64,000 nt of DNA from Buchnera aphidicola (Uroleucon sonchi) (GCF_011035165.1 NZ_CP047588.1:372001-436000); one strand, 5' to 3'. Numbered from the stretch's first letter, positions 49,684 through 62,059 are shown. Translations and numbers: made by a program. The notes: generated by a model from the letters alone, not told the origin.

Positions 49684-52317
49684 ATGAATAGAACAACAAA
49701 TAATATTCGTCAAGATTTTTTAAATTTCTTTAAAGATAAAAAACATATAATTGTTCCAAGTAGTTCTTTAGTTCCATATAATGATTCATCATTATTATTT
49801 ACAAATGCAGGGATGAATCAATTTAAAGAAATTTTTTTAAATGAAAAAAAAATAAATTACTCACGAGTTGCTACTGTTCAACGTTGTTTAAGAACTGGAG
49901 GTAAACATAATGATTTAGAAAATGTAGGATATACTTCAAGACATCATACTTTTTTTGAAATGCTTGGAAATTTTAGTTTTAATGATTATTTTAAAAAAGA
50001 AGCAATTGAATATGCTTGGGAATTATTAACATCAAAAAAATGGTTTAATATACCCGTACATAAATTATGGGTGTCAGTTTATCAAGAAGATGACGAAACA
50101 TATAAAATTTGGAAAAATATTATTAAAATACCTATTAAACAAATTATCAAAATAGGAGATAAGAATAACGTTCAATATAATTCAGATAATTTTTGGCAAA
50201 TGGGCGACAGTGGTCCATGTGGTCCTTGTACAGAAATATTTTATGATTATGAAGATAATTTAAAACCAAATCCAGAAGATTTCTTAAATAATAAAAATAA
50301 TCGTTTTATTGAAATTTGGAATATTGTTTTTATTGAATTTAATCGTATCTCTCGAAACAATATTATCTCTTTAAAAAACAAATCCATAGATACAGGTATG
50401 GGATTAGAAAGAATAGCTTCGATTTTACAAAATGTATTTTCTAACTATCATATTGATATATTCCAAAAATTAAAAGAACATATATCTCAATTAAGTCAAG
50501 TACACGATTTAAATCATATATCTTTACAAGTAATATCCGATCATATCAGATCATGTGCGTATATTATTGCTGATGATATTACGCCATCCAATGAACATCG
50601 AGGATATGTTTTAAAAAGAATTATTAGAAGAGCATTAAGACATTGTCATAAAATAGGTATGAAAAAAAATTGTTTTCATCAATTAGTTGCTACAGTAATC
50701 AAAGTAATGGGAGACTCAGGTGTTATATTAAAACAAAAACAAAAAAAAATTGAAGACATATTGAGATCAGAAGAAAAACAGTTTTCTTATACTTTAGAAA
50801 AAGGTTTAAAAATATTAAATAGTGAAATAAAAAAAACAAATAATAATATATTATCTGGAAAAACTGCATTTTATTTATATGATACTTTTGGTTTTCCAAT
50901 TGATTTAACAGCTGATGTTTGCCGTGAAAAAAATATTCAAATAGACTATAATGCATATAAATTACAACAATATAAACAAAAAACACAATCTAATATTAAT
51001 AAAAAATTTTATAAAAATTATAATAATATTATTGTCAATGCCACATGTCATTTTGAAGGGTATAAAAAAAATAAAACAAAATCATTAGTCAAACAAATTG
51101 TAATTAATCATAAATCTGTTTCAAAAGCTAATAAAAATGAATATAGTATTATTTTTTTAAATAAAACACCATTTTATCCTGAATCAGGAGGACAAATAGG
51201 TGACACAGGTGAATTATATAATAAAACATGCTATTTTGTAGTAGAAAATACAAAAAAATATGGAGATTCAATAGGACATATTGGTAAATTAATATCAGGT
51301 ACACTAGAAACCAACACACATATTAATACTCAAATTCACCAATTAAATCGAACTGCAATTCAATTAAATCATTCAGCAACACATTTATTACATTCTGCAT
51401 TAAGAAATATTTTCGGACAATATGTTTGCCAAAAAGGTTCTTTAGTGACCCATACACATTTAAGATTTGATTTTTCTTATCAAAATCCAATAGAAATATT
51501 TCAAATACAACAAATTGAACATATGATTAATAAATATATTCGTCAAAATGTTCTCATTACTACTCAAATGCTGAGTTTAGAAGAAGCTAAAAAAAAACAA
51601 GCAATAGCTTTATTTGAAAATCAATATAGCTCAATAGTACGAGCTGTTATAATGAAAGATATTTCTATTGAATTATGTAGCGGAACTCATGCTAAAAGAA
51701 CTGGTGATATTGGAATTTTTAAAATTATTTCTTATTCAAGCATAGCATCAGGAATTAAACGAATTGAAGCTGTAACAGGACATGAAGCAATAAATTATTT
51801 GCATAAAAAAGATAATTATATAACAGACTTATCTCTTACATTACATTGTAATCAATCAGATATTAAAGACAAAATTGAAAATTTACAAAATAAAATAAAA
51901 TATATTGAAAATAAAATAACTAAATTACAAAAAAGAGAAAATCAAAACTATATAACACAATTACTCAAAAATTCTTATGATTTAAAAGGAATTAAACTAA
52001 TAATACATATATTTCATAAATATGAACATAAATTGTTAAGAATTATTACAGATGAATTAAAACAAAAATCAAAACAAACAATTACTATATTAATAAATGT
52101 TAAAAATAATCGTTTTACTATTGTTATTGGAGTTACAAAAAATTTATTTAATTATATAACAGCTATAAAAATTATGAAAATGATTTCAGAACGTACTCAT
52201 GCAAAAGGAGGAGGAAAAAAAGAAATTGCTGAAGGAGGAGGAATATATACTGAAAAACTATCAATAATTTTAAAAAATATGCCATTATGGCTTGATCAAC
52301 AATTATATCAAACATAA
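49684..52317 (+). CDS. alaS: Alanine--tRNA ligase
   Basis: Class II synthetase charging tRNA-Ala through the G3-U70 pair, with editing of Ser and Gly. The catalytic core (FTNAGMNQFKEIFL, QRCLRTGGKHNDLENVG, TFFEMLGNFSF, GMGLERI) is followed by the tRNA-binding domain, the editing domain with the zinc motif LNHSATHLLHSAL and CSGTHAKRTGDIG, a coiled coil (about 705-750) and a C-terminal domain with GGGKKEIAEGGG. It has 877 residues (E. coli 876). csrA follows after 170 bp, as in E. coli; recA/recX, upstream in E. coli, are absent. Confidence 0.98.
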   Translation: MNRTTNNIRQDFLNFFKDKKHIIVPSSSLVPYNDSSLLFTNAGMNQFKEIFLNEKKINYSRVATVQRCLRTGGKHNDLENVGYTSRHHTFFEMLGNFSFNDYFKKEAIEYAWELLTSKKWFNIPVHKLWVSVYQEDDETYKIWKNIIKIPIKQIIKIGDKNNVQYNSDNFWQMGDSGPCGPCTEIFYDYEDNLKPNPEDFLNNKNNRFIEIWNIVFIEFNRISRNNIISLKNKSIDTGMGLERIASILQNVFSNYHIDIFQKLKEHISQLSQVHDLNHISLQVISDHIRSCAYIIADDITPSNEHRGYVLKRIIRRALRHCHKIGMKKNCFHQLVATVIKVMGDSGVILKQKQKKIEDILRSEEKQFSYTLEKGLKILNSEIKKTNNNILSGKTAFYLYDTFGFPIDLTADVCREKNIQIDYNAYKLQQYKQKTQSNINKKFYKNYNNIIVNATCHFEGYKKNKTKSLVKQIVINHKSVSKANKNEYSIIFLNKTPFYPESGGQIGDTGELYNKTCYFVVENTKKYGDSIGHIGKLISGTLETNTHINTQIHQLNRTAIQLNHSATHLLHSALRNIFGQYVCQKGSLVTHTHLRFDFSYQNPIEIFQIQQIEHMINKYIRQNVLITTQMLSLEEAKKKQAIALFENQYSSIVRAVIMKDISIELCSGTHAKRTGDIGIFKIISYSSIASGIKRIEAVTGHEAINYLHKKDNYITDLSLTLHCNQSDIKDKIENLQNKIKYIENKITKLQKRENQNYITQLLKNSYDLKGIKLIIHIFHKYEHKLLRIITDELKQKSKQTITILINVKNNRFTIVIGVTKNLFNYITAIKIMKMISERTHAKGGGKKEIAEGGGIYTEKLSIILKNMPLWLDQQLYQT

Positions 52318-52487
52318 AATATTTCTTAGTATAGCATGTATATTTTAATTATAAATTGAAAAATTTATTAAAATATAAACTATAAAATATATTTTTTTAA
52401 AATATTAAGATTTAAATTAAAAATTATATTATTCATGACACCAAGAACTAGAGAGATCATACTCTTTTATCTTTCAAGGAACAAAAA

Positions 52488-52673
52488 ATGCTTATTCTAA
52501 CTCGTCGAGTCGGTGAAACGTTAATAATTGGCGATGAGATAACTGTAACAGTACTAGGAGTGAAAGGTAACCAAGTTCGTATTGGTGTCAATGCCCCTAA
52601 AGAAGTTTCGGTACATCGTGAAGAAATATATCAACGTATTCAAACTGAAAAAAAACAAAAAAATAAATATTAA
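52488..52673 (+). CDS. csrA: Carbon storage regulator CsrA
   Basis: Dimeric RNA-binding protein that represses or stabilises mRNAs at GGA motifs. Its 61 residues equal the E. coli length, with [29 protein letters not shown] nearly identical (quoted as [16 protein letters not shown]) and the RNA-contact region [23 protein letters not shown]. The leader just upstream (TCTTTCAAGGAAC before the ATG) keeps a GGA in the ribosome-binding site, as in E. coli, where CsrA controls its own translation. I see only one such site here. A terminator follows, then tRNA genes in the E. coli order. Confidence 0.97.
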   Translation: MLILTRRVGETLIIGDEITVTVLGVKGNQVRIGVNAPKEVSVHREEIYQRIQTEKKQKNKY

Positions 52674-52679
52674 TTAATA

Positions 52680-52713
52680 CTACATCTTACTTAAATTACG
52701 TAAGATGTAGTTT
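52680..52713 (+). terminator. csrA terminator
   Basis: A perfect 11-bp stem CTACATCTTAC / GTAAGATGTAG (52680-52690 with 52700-52710) with a 9-base loop, followed by TTT, 6 bp after the csrA stop codon. Confidence 0.85.
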
Positions 52714-52820
52714 ATATATTATTTTGATTTTTAACATATAATCTACTCATGTAATAATAAAATATATTTGACTTATATAAAAAAAAAAGTAAAATAAAAA
52801 TGAAAAAATTTTTATATTTA

Positions 52821-52909
52821 GGTGAGATGGCCGAGAGGATGAAGGCGCTCCCCTGCTAAGGGAGTATGTAGAAATTTCTGCATCGAGGGTTCGAATCCCT
52901 CTCTCACCG
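52821..52909 (+). tRNA. serV: tRNA-Ser (GCT)
   Basis: Class II tRNA of 89 nt reading AGC/AGU codons. Acceptor stem GGTGAGA/TCTCACC is fully paired with discriminator G. The anticodon loop CTGCTAA sits on a CTCCC/GGGAG stem, and the long variable arm follows. T-arm GGGTTCGAATCCC. CCA is not encoded. A weak TTGACT lies at 52768-52773 with no good -10 match. It sits after csrA as serV does in E. coli. Confidence 0.97.
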
Positions 52910-52951
52910 TGATAAAAAAATTTGATATTTTGATTTACCGTAATATATTTC

Positions 52952-53025
52952 GCATCCGTAGCTCAGATGGATAGAGTACTCGGCTACGAACCGAGCGGTC
53001 GGAGGTTCGAATCCTTCCGGATGCA
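52952..53025 (+). tRNA. argV: tRNA-Arg (ACG)
   Basis: Acceptor stem GCATCCG/CGGATGC with discriminator A. The anticodon loop CTACGAA gives ACG, whose A34 is normally edited to inosine by TadA to read CGU, CGC and CGA. T-arm GAGGTTCGAATCCTT; CCA is not encoded. A single copy stands here, where E. coli has argV-argY-argZ-argQ. Confidence 0.97.
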
Positions 53026-53147
53026 AAAAAAATTAAAATAATAATCTCTTTAAAATATATCAAATATATCAAATATATTTATGCATATAAAATTATTAAT
53101 GTACAATATAAAGAATATTTTAAAATAAAATATTGTAGGAAATAAAA

Positions 53148-54704
53148 TTGATAACAGATATTTCGAAAAAAATTTCTTGGTTATATAATAATCCAAAAAT
53201 ATTAAAAGGGATTTATCGAGGTATTGAGCGTGAAACTTTAAGAATTAAAAAAAATGGTGATTTTTCTAAAACTAAACATCCATATTTTCTTGGTTCTTCT
53301 TTAACTCATAAATGGATTACTACTGATTTTTCTGAAAACTTATTAGAATTTATTACTCCTGCTACTAATAATATAGATAAATTATTATCTTTTTTGACTG
53401 ATATACATTGTTTTGCTGCATCTAAAATTCGCCATGAACGTATGTGGCCGTTTAGCATACCTTATTCATATAAAAAAAAAACAAATATTCAAATAGCTCA
53501 ATATGGCTCTTCTAATTTAGGAAAAATGAAATCTGTTTATAGAACAGGATTGAAATATCGTTACGGTGATTTAATTAATACTATATCAGGCATACATTAT
53601 AATTTTTCATTTCCTATTTTATTTTGGGAATACTGGAAAAAACAAGAAGAAATTGATAAAAATATTGATTATATTTCACAAGGATACTTACATGTAATTA
53701 GAAATTATTATCGATTTGGTTGGATTATTCCTTATTTATTTGGATCATCTCCAGCAATACCATCATTCTTTTTAAAAAATATTAAAAAAAAATATCCATT
53801 TAAAAAAAATAAAGAAAATATTTTTTATTTACCATGGGCAACTTCATTAAGACTTAGTGAAATAGGATATACTAATACAAATATTATAGATTTAAATATT
53901 ATGTTTAACGATTTTAATGAATATATTGAGTCATTACAAAAATCTTTAATAACACCATCAGAAAAATTTATAAACATTGGATTAAAAGATAAAGAAAACA
54001 ATTTTAAACAATTAAATTGTAATATTCTACAAAGTGAAAATGAACTTTATACGCAAATACGACCTAAAAGAAACACACAGAATGATGAATCACCAATATT
54101 AGCTTTGAAAAACAGAGGTATTGAATATATTGAAATACGCTCTTTAGATATTAATCCATTTTCATCTATTGGAATAAACAAAGATCAGATACTTGTATTA
54201 GATCTATTTTTAATTTGGTGTGCTTTAATTGATTCTCCAAAAATTAATAAGACAGATTTTATGTTTATTAACAAAAATTGGGAAAAAATAATATTTAAAG
54301 GAAGAAAACCAAATCAAAATATGTATATTTATCAAGAAAATCAAAAAAAAACATTCATTGAAATTAGTGAAATAATCTTAACAGATTTAAAAAAAATTGC
54401 ATTGATATTAGATATAAATTCTGATGATATGCAATATCAAACAGTATGTGATAAAATAAAGTCATTATTTATAAATCCTGAGCTTACGTATTCTGCTAAA
54501 TTTTTAAACCTATTAATCGAAAAAGGGATTAAAAAAATAGGATTAAATTTATCGCAAAAATATTATAATGAATTTATAAATATAAATAAATTTAACAGAA
54601 ATAAAAAAATATTCGAAAAAGAAACAAAGTATTCTCATGCAAAACAAAAACAAATAGAACAATCAGATACGTTAAATTTTGAAGAATATATAAAAAATCG
54701 ATGA
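53148..54704 (+). CDS. gshA: Glutamate--cysteine ligase GshA
   Basis: ATP-dependent first enzyme of glutathione synthesis. At 518 residues it has the same length as E. coli GshA, with the blocks [41 protein letters not shown] and [15 protein letters not shown]. The start is TTG with AGGA 7 bases upstream; E. coli gshA also starts with TTG. gshB is not in the window: in E. coli it follows rsmE, but here rsmE is followed by rpiA on the other strand. Without gshB the product would stop at gamma-glutamylcysteine. Confidence 0.96.
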   Translation: MITDISKKISWLYNNPKILKGIYRGIERETLRIKKNGDFSKTKHPYFLGSSLTHKWITTDFSENLLEFITPATNNIDKLLSFLTDIHCFAASKIRHERMWPFSIPYSYKKKTNIQIAQYGSSNLGKMKSVYRTGLKYRYGDLINTISGIHYNFSFPILFWEYWKKQEEIDKNIDYISQGYLHVIRNYYRFGWIIPYLFGSSPAIPSFFLKNIKKKYPFKKNKENIFYLPWATSLRLSEIGYTNTNIIDLNIMFNDFNEYIESLQKSLITPSEKFINIGLKDKENNFKQLNCNILQSENELYTQIRPKRNTQNDESPILALKNRGIEYIEIRSLDINPFSSIGINKDQILVLDLFLIWCALIDSPKINKTDFMFINKNWEKIIFKGRKPNQNMYIYQENQKKTFIEISEIILTDLKKIALILDINSDDMQYQTVCDKIKSLFINPELTYSAKFLNLLIEKGIKKIGLNLSQKYYNEFININKFNRNKKIFEKETKYSHAKQKQIEQSDTLNFEEYIKNR

Positions 54705-55788
54705 TTTTTATATTCAGCTATAATAAATTTTAAAAAAATTATAAATATTTATTTAGTTCATTAAAGATTTTTTATAAAATCTTGGAGATTTTAAAAATTG
54801 ATTAATTATCATATTAAAATAAATTGATATTAAAAAATTTAATATCTTAATTAAACTATAAATATATAAATATAAATATTTTTGATTTAAATAATTAAAT
54901 TGTTATAAATAAATATTCTAAAATAATATTAGTTCATAATTACAGGACATAACCTTAATTAAAATCGAGCATTAAAAAAATTACATTTTATCAAAATGAT
55001 ATTATAATTGACATACAAGTACTATAAGTATGTATCTTATCAAATAAAAATCAAAATAATCAATTATTTAAAATATCTATCAAAATAGATCTTTTCTTTA
55101 AAAAAGATATTTTATTATATAGTATTGATAATAATTTTAAATTTACTGTATAAAAATAATCTTTAATCAAATATTTCATGATATGTTTATCTATAAAAAT
55201 TAATAAAAAATTTTCTATCAAAGCACAAAATTTTTTTAAAAATATATATTAGATTATTTTATCCATAACATTTTTAGTGAAATATCTAAAGTAAATATTA
55301 ATTTTAATATTTTATATAACTCATATAATGCATGTATATATGATTTGCTATTATATTTTAATATTATATGATTATTCATATTGGATTTAAGATAAAGTAA
55401 AATATTTTTTAATGTTTAATAATTTTTAAATTTTAATCTATAAATCTATAATAAATTCTACCATGTATGTCGCAGTTATATAAGCATCGTAATGTAATAT
55501 AATATTATAAAATAAATTTAGACGTAAAATATTAATAATTTATAAAATATATTGACTAAATTTTAAAAACATTAATATCTAGTTTATAAAACTCAAATAT
55601 ATAATATTAAAGTTTAATATATATATTTACATATTTATTCGCTGATAAAAAATATCACTTTATTACATTTTTAATAATTAAAGTTATATGCATATTAAAT
55701 GCAAAATATATTAGCAGCATTTTCAATAATATATAAATAATATATACTACTTATAAAAAAATTTTAATTTCAAATAGACGACAATAAA
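54705..55788. other. 1.1 kb A+T desert between gshA and endA, possible lost metK
   Basis: 1,084 bp without a usable frame. The size is close to a metK gene (about 1.14 kb). metK lies shortly upstream of endA in E. coli, and in Buchnera maps I remember it between gshA and endA. I looked for MetK signatures (GHPDK, GAGDQG, the metal and phosphate loops) in all frames by eye and found none convincing. A slightly less A+T-rich patch at about 55459-55493 is the only irregularity. The final part should hold the endA promoter. Confidence 0.5.
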
Positions 55789-56502
55789 ATGATTAAAAAA
55801 GTATTTTTTATAATTAGCATGTTTTTTTGTTATTTTTATATAAAAAAAAATTATTTTACGAAGCATGCTATACATAACTTTTATCAAGCTAAACTTGCGG
55901 CAATTAAAATTCATAAATATGCACCTGGCTCTTTTTATTGTGGATGTCAAATTATCTGGAAACAAAAAAAAGGTATTCCAAATTTAATTAATTGTGGATA
56001 TAAGATTCGAAAAAACCAAAACCGCGCAAATAGAATTGAATGGGAGCATGTAGTTCCAGCATGGCAATTTGGTCATGAAAAACAATGCTGGAAAAAAGGA
56101 GGACGTAAAAACTGCCTTAATAACCCAGAATATAAACATATTGAATCTGATCTTCATAATTTACAACCAGCTATTGGTGAAATAAATGCTGATCGTTCTA
56201 ACTTTATGTATGATGAGTTAAATAGTCACTTTTCAACATATGGAAAATGTAATATGAAAATAGATTTTCAAAAAAAATTAGCAGAACCACCTAATAGATC
56301 TAAGGGTATGATAGCTCGTACTTATTTTTATATGAGTCACCAATACAATATTATTATATCTCAAAAACAAAAAAAATTATTTTATATATGGAATAAAAAT
56401 TTTCCTGTAACAAAATGGGAATGTGACAGGGACAATTTAATTTTTCAAATACAAGGTAATCATAACAATTATATTTATAAGCAATGTAATAAAAAATTTT
56501 AA
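55789..56502 (+). CDS. endA: Endonuclease I (EndA)
   Basis: Periplasmic non-specific DNase of the His-Me finger type. The 237 residues (E. coli 235) align throughout the mature part: [26 protein letters not shown] with catalytic His87, [21 protein letters not shown] with the metal-binding Asn, and WECDRDN near the end. The cysteines forming the E. coli disulfides are kept. The N terminus has a hydrophobic stretch (4-18) but no A-x-A cleavage site, unlike E. coli. Its stop overlaps the rsmE start (TAATG). Confidence 0.95.
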   Translation: MIKKVFFIISMFFCYFYIKKNYFTKHAIHNFYQAKLAAIKIHKYAPGSFYCGCQIIWKQKKGIPNLINCGYKIRKNQNRANRIEWEHVVPAWQFGHEKQCWKKGGRKNCLNNPEYKHIESDLHNLQPAIGEINADRSNFMYDELNSHFSTYGKCNMKIDFQKKLAEPPNRSKGMIARTYFYMSHQYNIIISQKQKKLFYIWNKNFPVTKWECDRDNLIFQIQGNHNNYIYKQCNKKF

Positions 56503-57248
56503 TGAAAATAAAAAATTATATTCCACGTATTTATATGAAAGAAAATTTAAATGTTAATCAAATGTATATTTTATCTAGAGATAATATGCATTATCTTAAA
56601 AAAGTTTTAAGAATTAACAATGAAAATACATTAGAAATCTTTAATAATACTAATTATATTTTTTTTGCTAAAATGATACATATTTCTCATAAAATTGTTC
56701 ATATTAAAATATTTTCAAAAAAATTAAAGAATCTTGAATCTCCAATTCATATTCATTTAGGACAAGTTATCTCGAAAAATGATAAAAAAATGGATTTTAC
56801 TATTCAAAAAGCAATTGAAATGGGAGTTAATATTATTACACCATTATTATCTGAAACTTATTATCTGAAAAATAAAAATTTAAATATTACTCATAAAATT
56901 CAACGTTGGAAAAAAATAGCTATTTCTACTTGTCAACAATGCAAACGCAACATTATTCCCGAAATTAGATATCCAATAAATATTCATTCATGGTGCCAAG
57001 AACCTAATAATCATACAAAAATTATTTTTCATCCAAAATCATCAATGACGATACACGAATTAGATAATCCCATGAAATATATAAGAATTATTATTGGATC
57101 TGAAAAAGGTTTTTTACAAAATGAAATACAAAAAATTATTCAATATGGATTTACTGCTATAAGATTAGGACCAAGAATATTACGTACAGAAACAGCTGCA
57201 CTTGTAGCGATCACTGCATTACAAGTGAAGTTTGGGGATTTAAAATAA
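56502..57248 (+). CDS. rsmE: 16S rRNA m3U1498 methyltransferase RsmE
   Basis: SPOUT-fold SAM-dependent enzyme methylating U1498 of 16S rRNA. An N-terminal PUA-like RNA-binding domain is followed by the knot: IHLGQVISKNDKKMDFTIQKAIEMGV, SETYYLK, the IGSEKGF loop and LGPRILRTETAALVAITALQ. E. coli has IGPEGG at the loop; here it is IGSEKG, a change near the SAM site. It has 248 residues (E. coli 243). The ATG shares a base with the endA stop codon, so translation is coupled. It needs SAM. Confidence 0.95.
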   Translation: MKIKNYIPRIYMKENLNVNQMYILSRDNMHYLKKVLRINNENTLEIFNNTNYIFFAKMIHISHKIVHIKIFSKKLKNLESPIHIHLGQVISKNDKKMDFTIQKAIEMGVNIITPLLSETYYLKNKNLNITHKIQRWKKIAISTCQQCKRNIIPEIRYPINIHSWCQEPNNHTKIIFHPKSSMTIHELDNPMKYIRIIIGSEKGFLQNEIQKIIQYGFTAIRLGPRILRTETAALVAITALQVKFGDLK

Positions 57249-57297
57249 ATTAAAAAATTATTAATTTAATTATAAAAATAAAAGAAGGTAATATTGT

Positions 57298-57966
57298 TTA
57301 TATTTTTTTATTATTAATAATTTTAATTCTATTTTCTTGGCCAATTAATGTAATATCAGCTGTACGATAAGCGAATAAACCTACTGTTACTACTCCGGGA
57401 AGTGAATTAATTTTTTTTTCCATTGATATAGGATCTTTTACAGTTAAATTATAAACATCTATAATAATATTTCCATTATCAGTAATGACATGTTTTCGAT
57501 GTTTTGGTAATCCACCAATTTTTATTATTTCTTTAAAAATATAAGAGAATGATATTGGAATAATTTCTATTGGTAATGGAAATTTACCTAAAATATCTAC
57601 TAATTTTGATTGATCAATAATACATAGAAATGTTTTAGCCATTGTAGCAAGAATTTTTTCTCTAGTTAATGCTGCTCCTCCGCCTTTAATCATTTGCATG
57701 CAATGATTGATTTCATCTGCACTATCAACGTAAATATTAAGAGAGCTAAAATATTGTATATTAAATACTTTAATACCTTGTCTCTCTAATAATAAAGTAG
57801 AAGCATGAGAACTAGATACAGCTCCAGAAATTAAATGTTTTACTGTTTTTAATGCTTCAATAAAATAAAAAACAGTTGTACCAGTGCCAACACCAATAAT
57901 AGTACCAGGATGAATATAATCTAATGCAGCCCATGCTGCTTGTTTTTTCATTTGATTTACATTCAT
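57298..57966 (-). CDS. rpiA: Ribose-5-phosphate isomerase A
   Basis: Interconverts ribulose-5-phosphate and ribose-5-phosphate, feeding PRPP for nucleotides, histidine and NAD salvage. Motifs: GVGTGTTVFYFIEAL, DSADEIN and KGGGAALTREKI with the catalytic acid and Lys. It has 222 residues (E. coli 219). Convergent with rsmE (49 bp between stops). Upstream, 218 bp separate it from the tRNA cluster on the same strand. Confidence 0.97.
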   Translation of the reverse strand: MNVNQMKKQAAWAALDYIHPGTIIGVGTGTTVFYFIEALKTVKHLISGAVSSSHASTLLLERQGIKVFNIQYFSSLNIYVDSADEINHCMQMIKGGGAALTREKILATMAKTFLCIIDQSKLVDILGKFPLPIEIIPISFSYIFKEIIKIGGLPKHRKHVITDNGNIIIDVYNLTVKDPISMEKKINSLPGVVTVGLFAYRTADITLIGQENRIKIINNKKI

Positions 57967-58184
57967 AAGTTTAAAATTTTTTATTGTTTTTAAAATAGAA
58001 ATTATTTAGTTGAGTAAAACTTTTTTAAAAAATATATTTTAATATAAAAAAATTAAAATTTGACAGATAATATTAAAATTTAATCAATAATTTTTTACAA
58101 AAAAAATAATGTTCTTTATACTAAGAATAGTAGTATGATTTAATAAATAAATTGAATAAAAAGATTATAAATAGATTAGAGTAT

Positions 58185-58256
58185 CTGGGGTACCTGGATT
58201 CGAACCAGGGATGCCGGTATCAAAAACCGGTGCCTTAACCACTTGGCTATACCCCA
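58185..58256 (-). tRNA. glnU: tRNA-Gln (TTG)
   Basis: 72-nt tRNA with acceptor stem TGGGGTA/TACCCCA and discriminator G. The anticodon loop TTTTGAT on a CCGGT/ACCGG stem gives TTG, reading CAA and probably CAG. The U1-A72 pair typical of tRNA-Gln is kept. CCA is not encoded. Last of three tRNAs in the E. coli metT-leuW-glnU order; glnS lies just beyond the cluster on the other strand. Confidence 0.97.
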
Positions 58257-58304
58257 TAATAATTATATGTGATATTAAAATATTTTATATATTTTAATAT
58301 GATA

Positions 58305-58386
58305 TACGGGAGGCGAGATTTGAACTCGCATACCTTTCGGCGCCAGAACCTAAATCTGGTGCGTCTACCAATTTCGCCACTCCCGC
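58305..58386 (-). tRNA. leuW: tRNA-Leu (TAG)
   Basis: Class II tRNA. The anticodon loop TTTAGGT on CCAGA/TCTGG gives TAG, which can read all CUN codons. The acceptor stem GCGGGAG/CTCCCGT has G1-U72 where E. coli leuW has G1-C72. Discriminator A; CCA is not encoded. Confidence 0.97.
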
Positions 58387-58400
58387 ATTTAAAAAAATGG

Positions 58401-58474
58401 TAGCTACGACGGGAATCGAACCCATGACCCCAGCGTTATGAGTGCTGTGCTCTAACCAACTGAGCTACGTAGCC
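58401..58474 (-). tRNA. metT: tRNA-Met (CAT), elongator
   Basis: Anticodon loop CTCATAA gives CAT. By synteny (metT-leuW-glnU) and sequence (GGCTACGTAGCTCAGTTGGTTAGAGC) it is the elongator methionine tRNA rather than initiator or tRNA-Ile2. The acceptor stem GGCTACG/CGTAGCT ends in G1-U72 instead of G-C, and the last anticodon-stem pair is A31-C39, a mismatch where E. coli has A-U. CCA is not encoded. First of the three-tRNA cluster. Confidence 0.93.
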
Positions 58475-58552
58475 TAATAAATGTGTATTTTATAATATAT
58501 GTACTGAATAATCAACAAAATTATTTTAATAAACAAATTAAATAAGAATAAT

Positions 58553-60250
58553 ATGAATAATAAAAAATATAATAATTTTATTTGTCAAATTATTAATGAA
58601 GATTTAAATAAAAATAAAAATTTATCCTTGCGCACTCGTTTTCCACCTGAACCAAATGGGCACCTACATATTGGTCATGCTAAATCAATATGTTTAAACT
58701 TTGAATTGGCGCATTTATATAATGGAAAATGTAATCTTCGCTTCGATGATACTAATCCATTAAAAGAAAATATTAAATATATTAATTCTATTAAATATGA
58801 TATTTCTTGGTTAGGTTATAAATGGAATGGCAGTGTTCGTTATTCATCTGATTATTTTTTTAAACTATACCAATATGCTAAACAATTAATTTATAAGGGC
58901 TTAGCTTATGTAGACAATTTAACCAAAGAACAAATACGTGAATATCGAGGAACTTTAAATACACCAGGAATAAATAGTCCTTATAGAAATAGAACTATTG
59001 AAGAAAATATAAAACTTTTTAAAAAAATGAAAAACGGAGAATATGCTGAAGGAGAAGCTTGTTTACGTGCTAAAATAGATATGAGCTCTTCTTCTATTAT
59101 TATGCGAGATCCTGTATTATATCGAATTCGCTTCATGCCGCATCATCAAACAAAAAATATTTGGTGTATATATCCAACATATGATTTTGCTCATTGTCTT
59201 TCTGATTCGCTTGAAAAAATTACTCATTCATTATGTACACTAGAATTTCAAGAAAATAAATTTTTATATAATTGGATTTTATATAATACTAACGTTGAGT
59301 ATCATCCTAAACAATATGAATTTTCTCGACTAAATTTAGAATTTTCAATCTTATCTAAAAGAAAGCTAAAAATACTTATTGATCAAAATATCATACAAGG
59401 ATGGAATGATCCTCGTATACCTACTATTTCTGGCTTAAGAAGAAAAGGATATACAGCATCGGCTATTAAATATTTCTGTCAAAAAATTGGTATTACCAAA
59501 CAAAATACTTTAATAGAATATTCTTTGTTAGAACATTGTATTCGAAAAGAATTAAACCAAACTGCTATACGTAGCATGGCTATATTAGAACCGATTAAAA
59601 TAACCCTATATAATTTAGATGAAAACCATAAAGAAATATTTGTTGTACCTAATCATCCTAATAATCCTGATATGGGTACACATGAAATTATTTTTACTAA
59701 TATTATATATATTGAAAGATCTGATTTTAAAGAAAAATATGAAACAGGGTATAAAAGATTAAGTATCGGGAAAGAAATACGATTAAGATATGCTTATATT
59801 ATTCAAGCTACCAAAATAGAAAAAGATGAATTCAATAATATAATTAATATTACATGTTATTGTGATACTACAAGTTTAGGAAAAAAACCAAAAAATAAAA
59901 AAAATCCTGCAGTAATACACTGGATTTCAATACATAATACATTACCAGTAGAATTTAGACTATATGATCAATTATTTGATATAAAAAATCCAGAACAACA
60001 AAAAAACTTTTTATCTTATATTAATCCAAAATCATTAATTAAAAAACATGGTTTTATCGAAAAAACATTAGCAACAATGATACAGCAGTATATTTTCAAT
60101 CAAAATAATCAATTATGCTTTCAATTTGAAAGAATTGGTTATTTTTGTATAGATTATATCGACTCTCAAAAAAATTATTTAGTTTTTAATCGTACTGTTA
60201 ATTTACGTGATTTATGGAATTTAAAAAAAAATAAAAATACTAATAATTAA
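58553..60250 (+). CDS. glnS: Glutamine--tRNA ligase
   Basis: Class Ib synthetase for tRNA-Gln. The HIGH motif is in [18 protein letters not shown] (29-46), the KMSKS equivalent in [10 protein letters not shown], and the two anticodon-binding beta-barrels fill the C-terminal part. It has 565 residues (E. coli 554). Its tRNA (glnU) is encoded about 300 bp away on the opposite strand, an arrangement not found in E. coli. The 78-bp space to tRNA-Met holds the start region of both. Confidence 0.97.
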   Translation: MNNKKYNNFICQIINEDLNKNKNLSLRTRFPPEPNGHLHIGHAKSICLNFELAHLYNGKCNLRFDDTNPLKENIKYINSIKYDISWLGYKWNGSVRYSSDYFFKLYQYAKQLIYKGLAYVDNLTKEQIREYRGTLNTPGINSPYRNRTIEENIKLFKKMKNGEYAEGEACLRAKIDMSSSSIIMRDPVLYRIRFMPHHQTKNIWCIYPTYDFAHCLSDSLEKITHSLCTLEFQENKFLYNWILYNTNVEYHPKQYEFSRLNLEFSILSKRKLKILIDQNIIQGWNDPRIPTISGLRRKGYTASAIKYFCQKIGITKQNTLIEYSLLEHCIRKELNQTAIRSMAILEPIKITLYNLDENHKEIFVVPNHPNNPDMGTHEIIFTNIIYIERSDFKEKYETGYKRLSIGKEIRLRYAYIIQATKIEKDEFNNIINITCYCDTTSLGKKPKNKKNPAVIHWISIHNTLPVEFRLYDQLFDIKNPEQQKNFLSYINPKSLIKKHGFIEKTLATMIQQYIFNQNNQLCFQFERIGYFCIDYIDSQKNYLVFNRTVNLRDLWNLKKNKNTNN

Positions 60251-60353
60251 TATCAGTATATACTCATAGTATTACGTTATAAAAATGTAATAAAAATAGA
60301 TATAATTTTTATAAAAAACTTTATATTAAAAGTATATTTTATAATTAAAATAA

Positions 60354-62042
<1,689 letters not shown>

Positions 62043-62059
62043 ATATATTGAGGTTAAAT

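Noticed and set aside
50723..50986. 87-codon minus-strand frame opposite alaS
   Set aside because: Lies entirely in the alaS coding region and is Phe/Tyr/Ile-rich; no ribosome-binding site.
52768..52800. Promoter for tRNA-Ser with TTGACT as -35
   Set aside because: At 17-18 bp spacing the -10 candidates match TATAAT poorly; in this A+T-rich DNA such hits carry little weight.
55459..55505. Possible metK fossil: one frame reads Tyr-Val-Ala...Ala-Ser...Cys
   Set aside because: Faintly similar to a MetK segment, but only a few residues, with two stops and no flanking match; it cannot be separated from chance.
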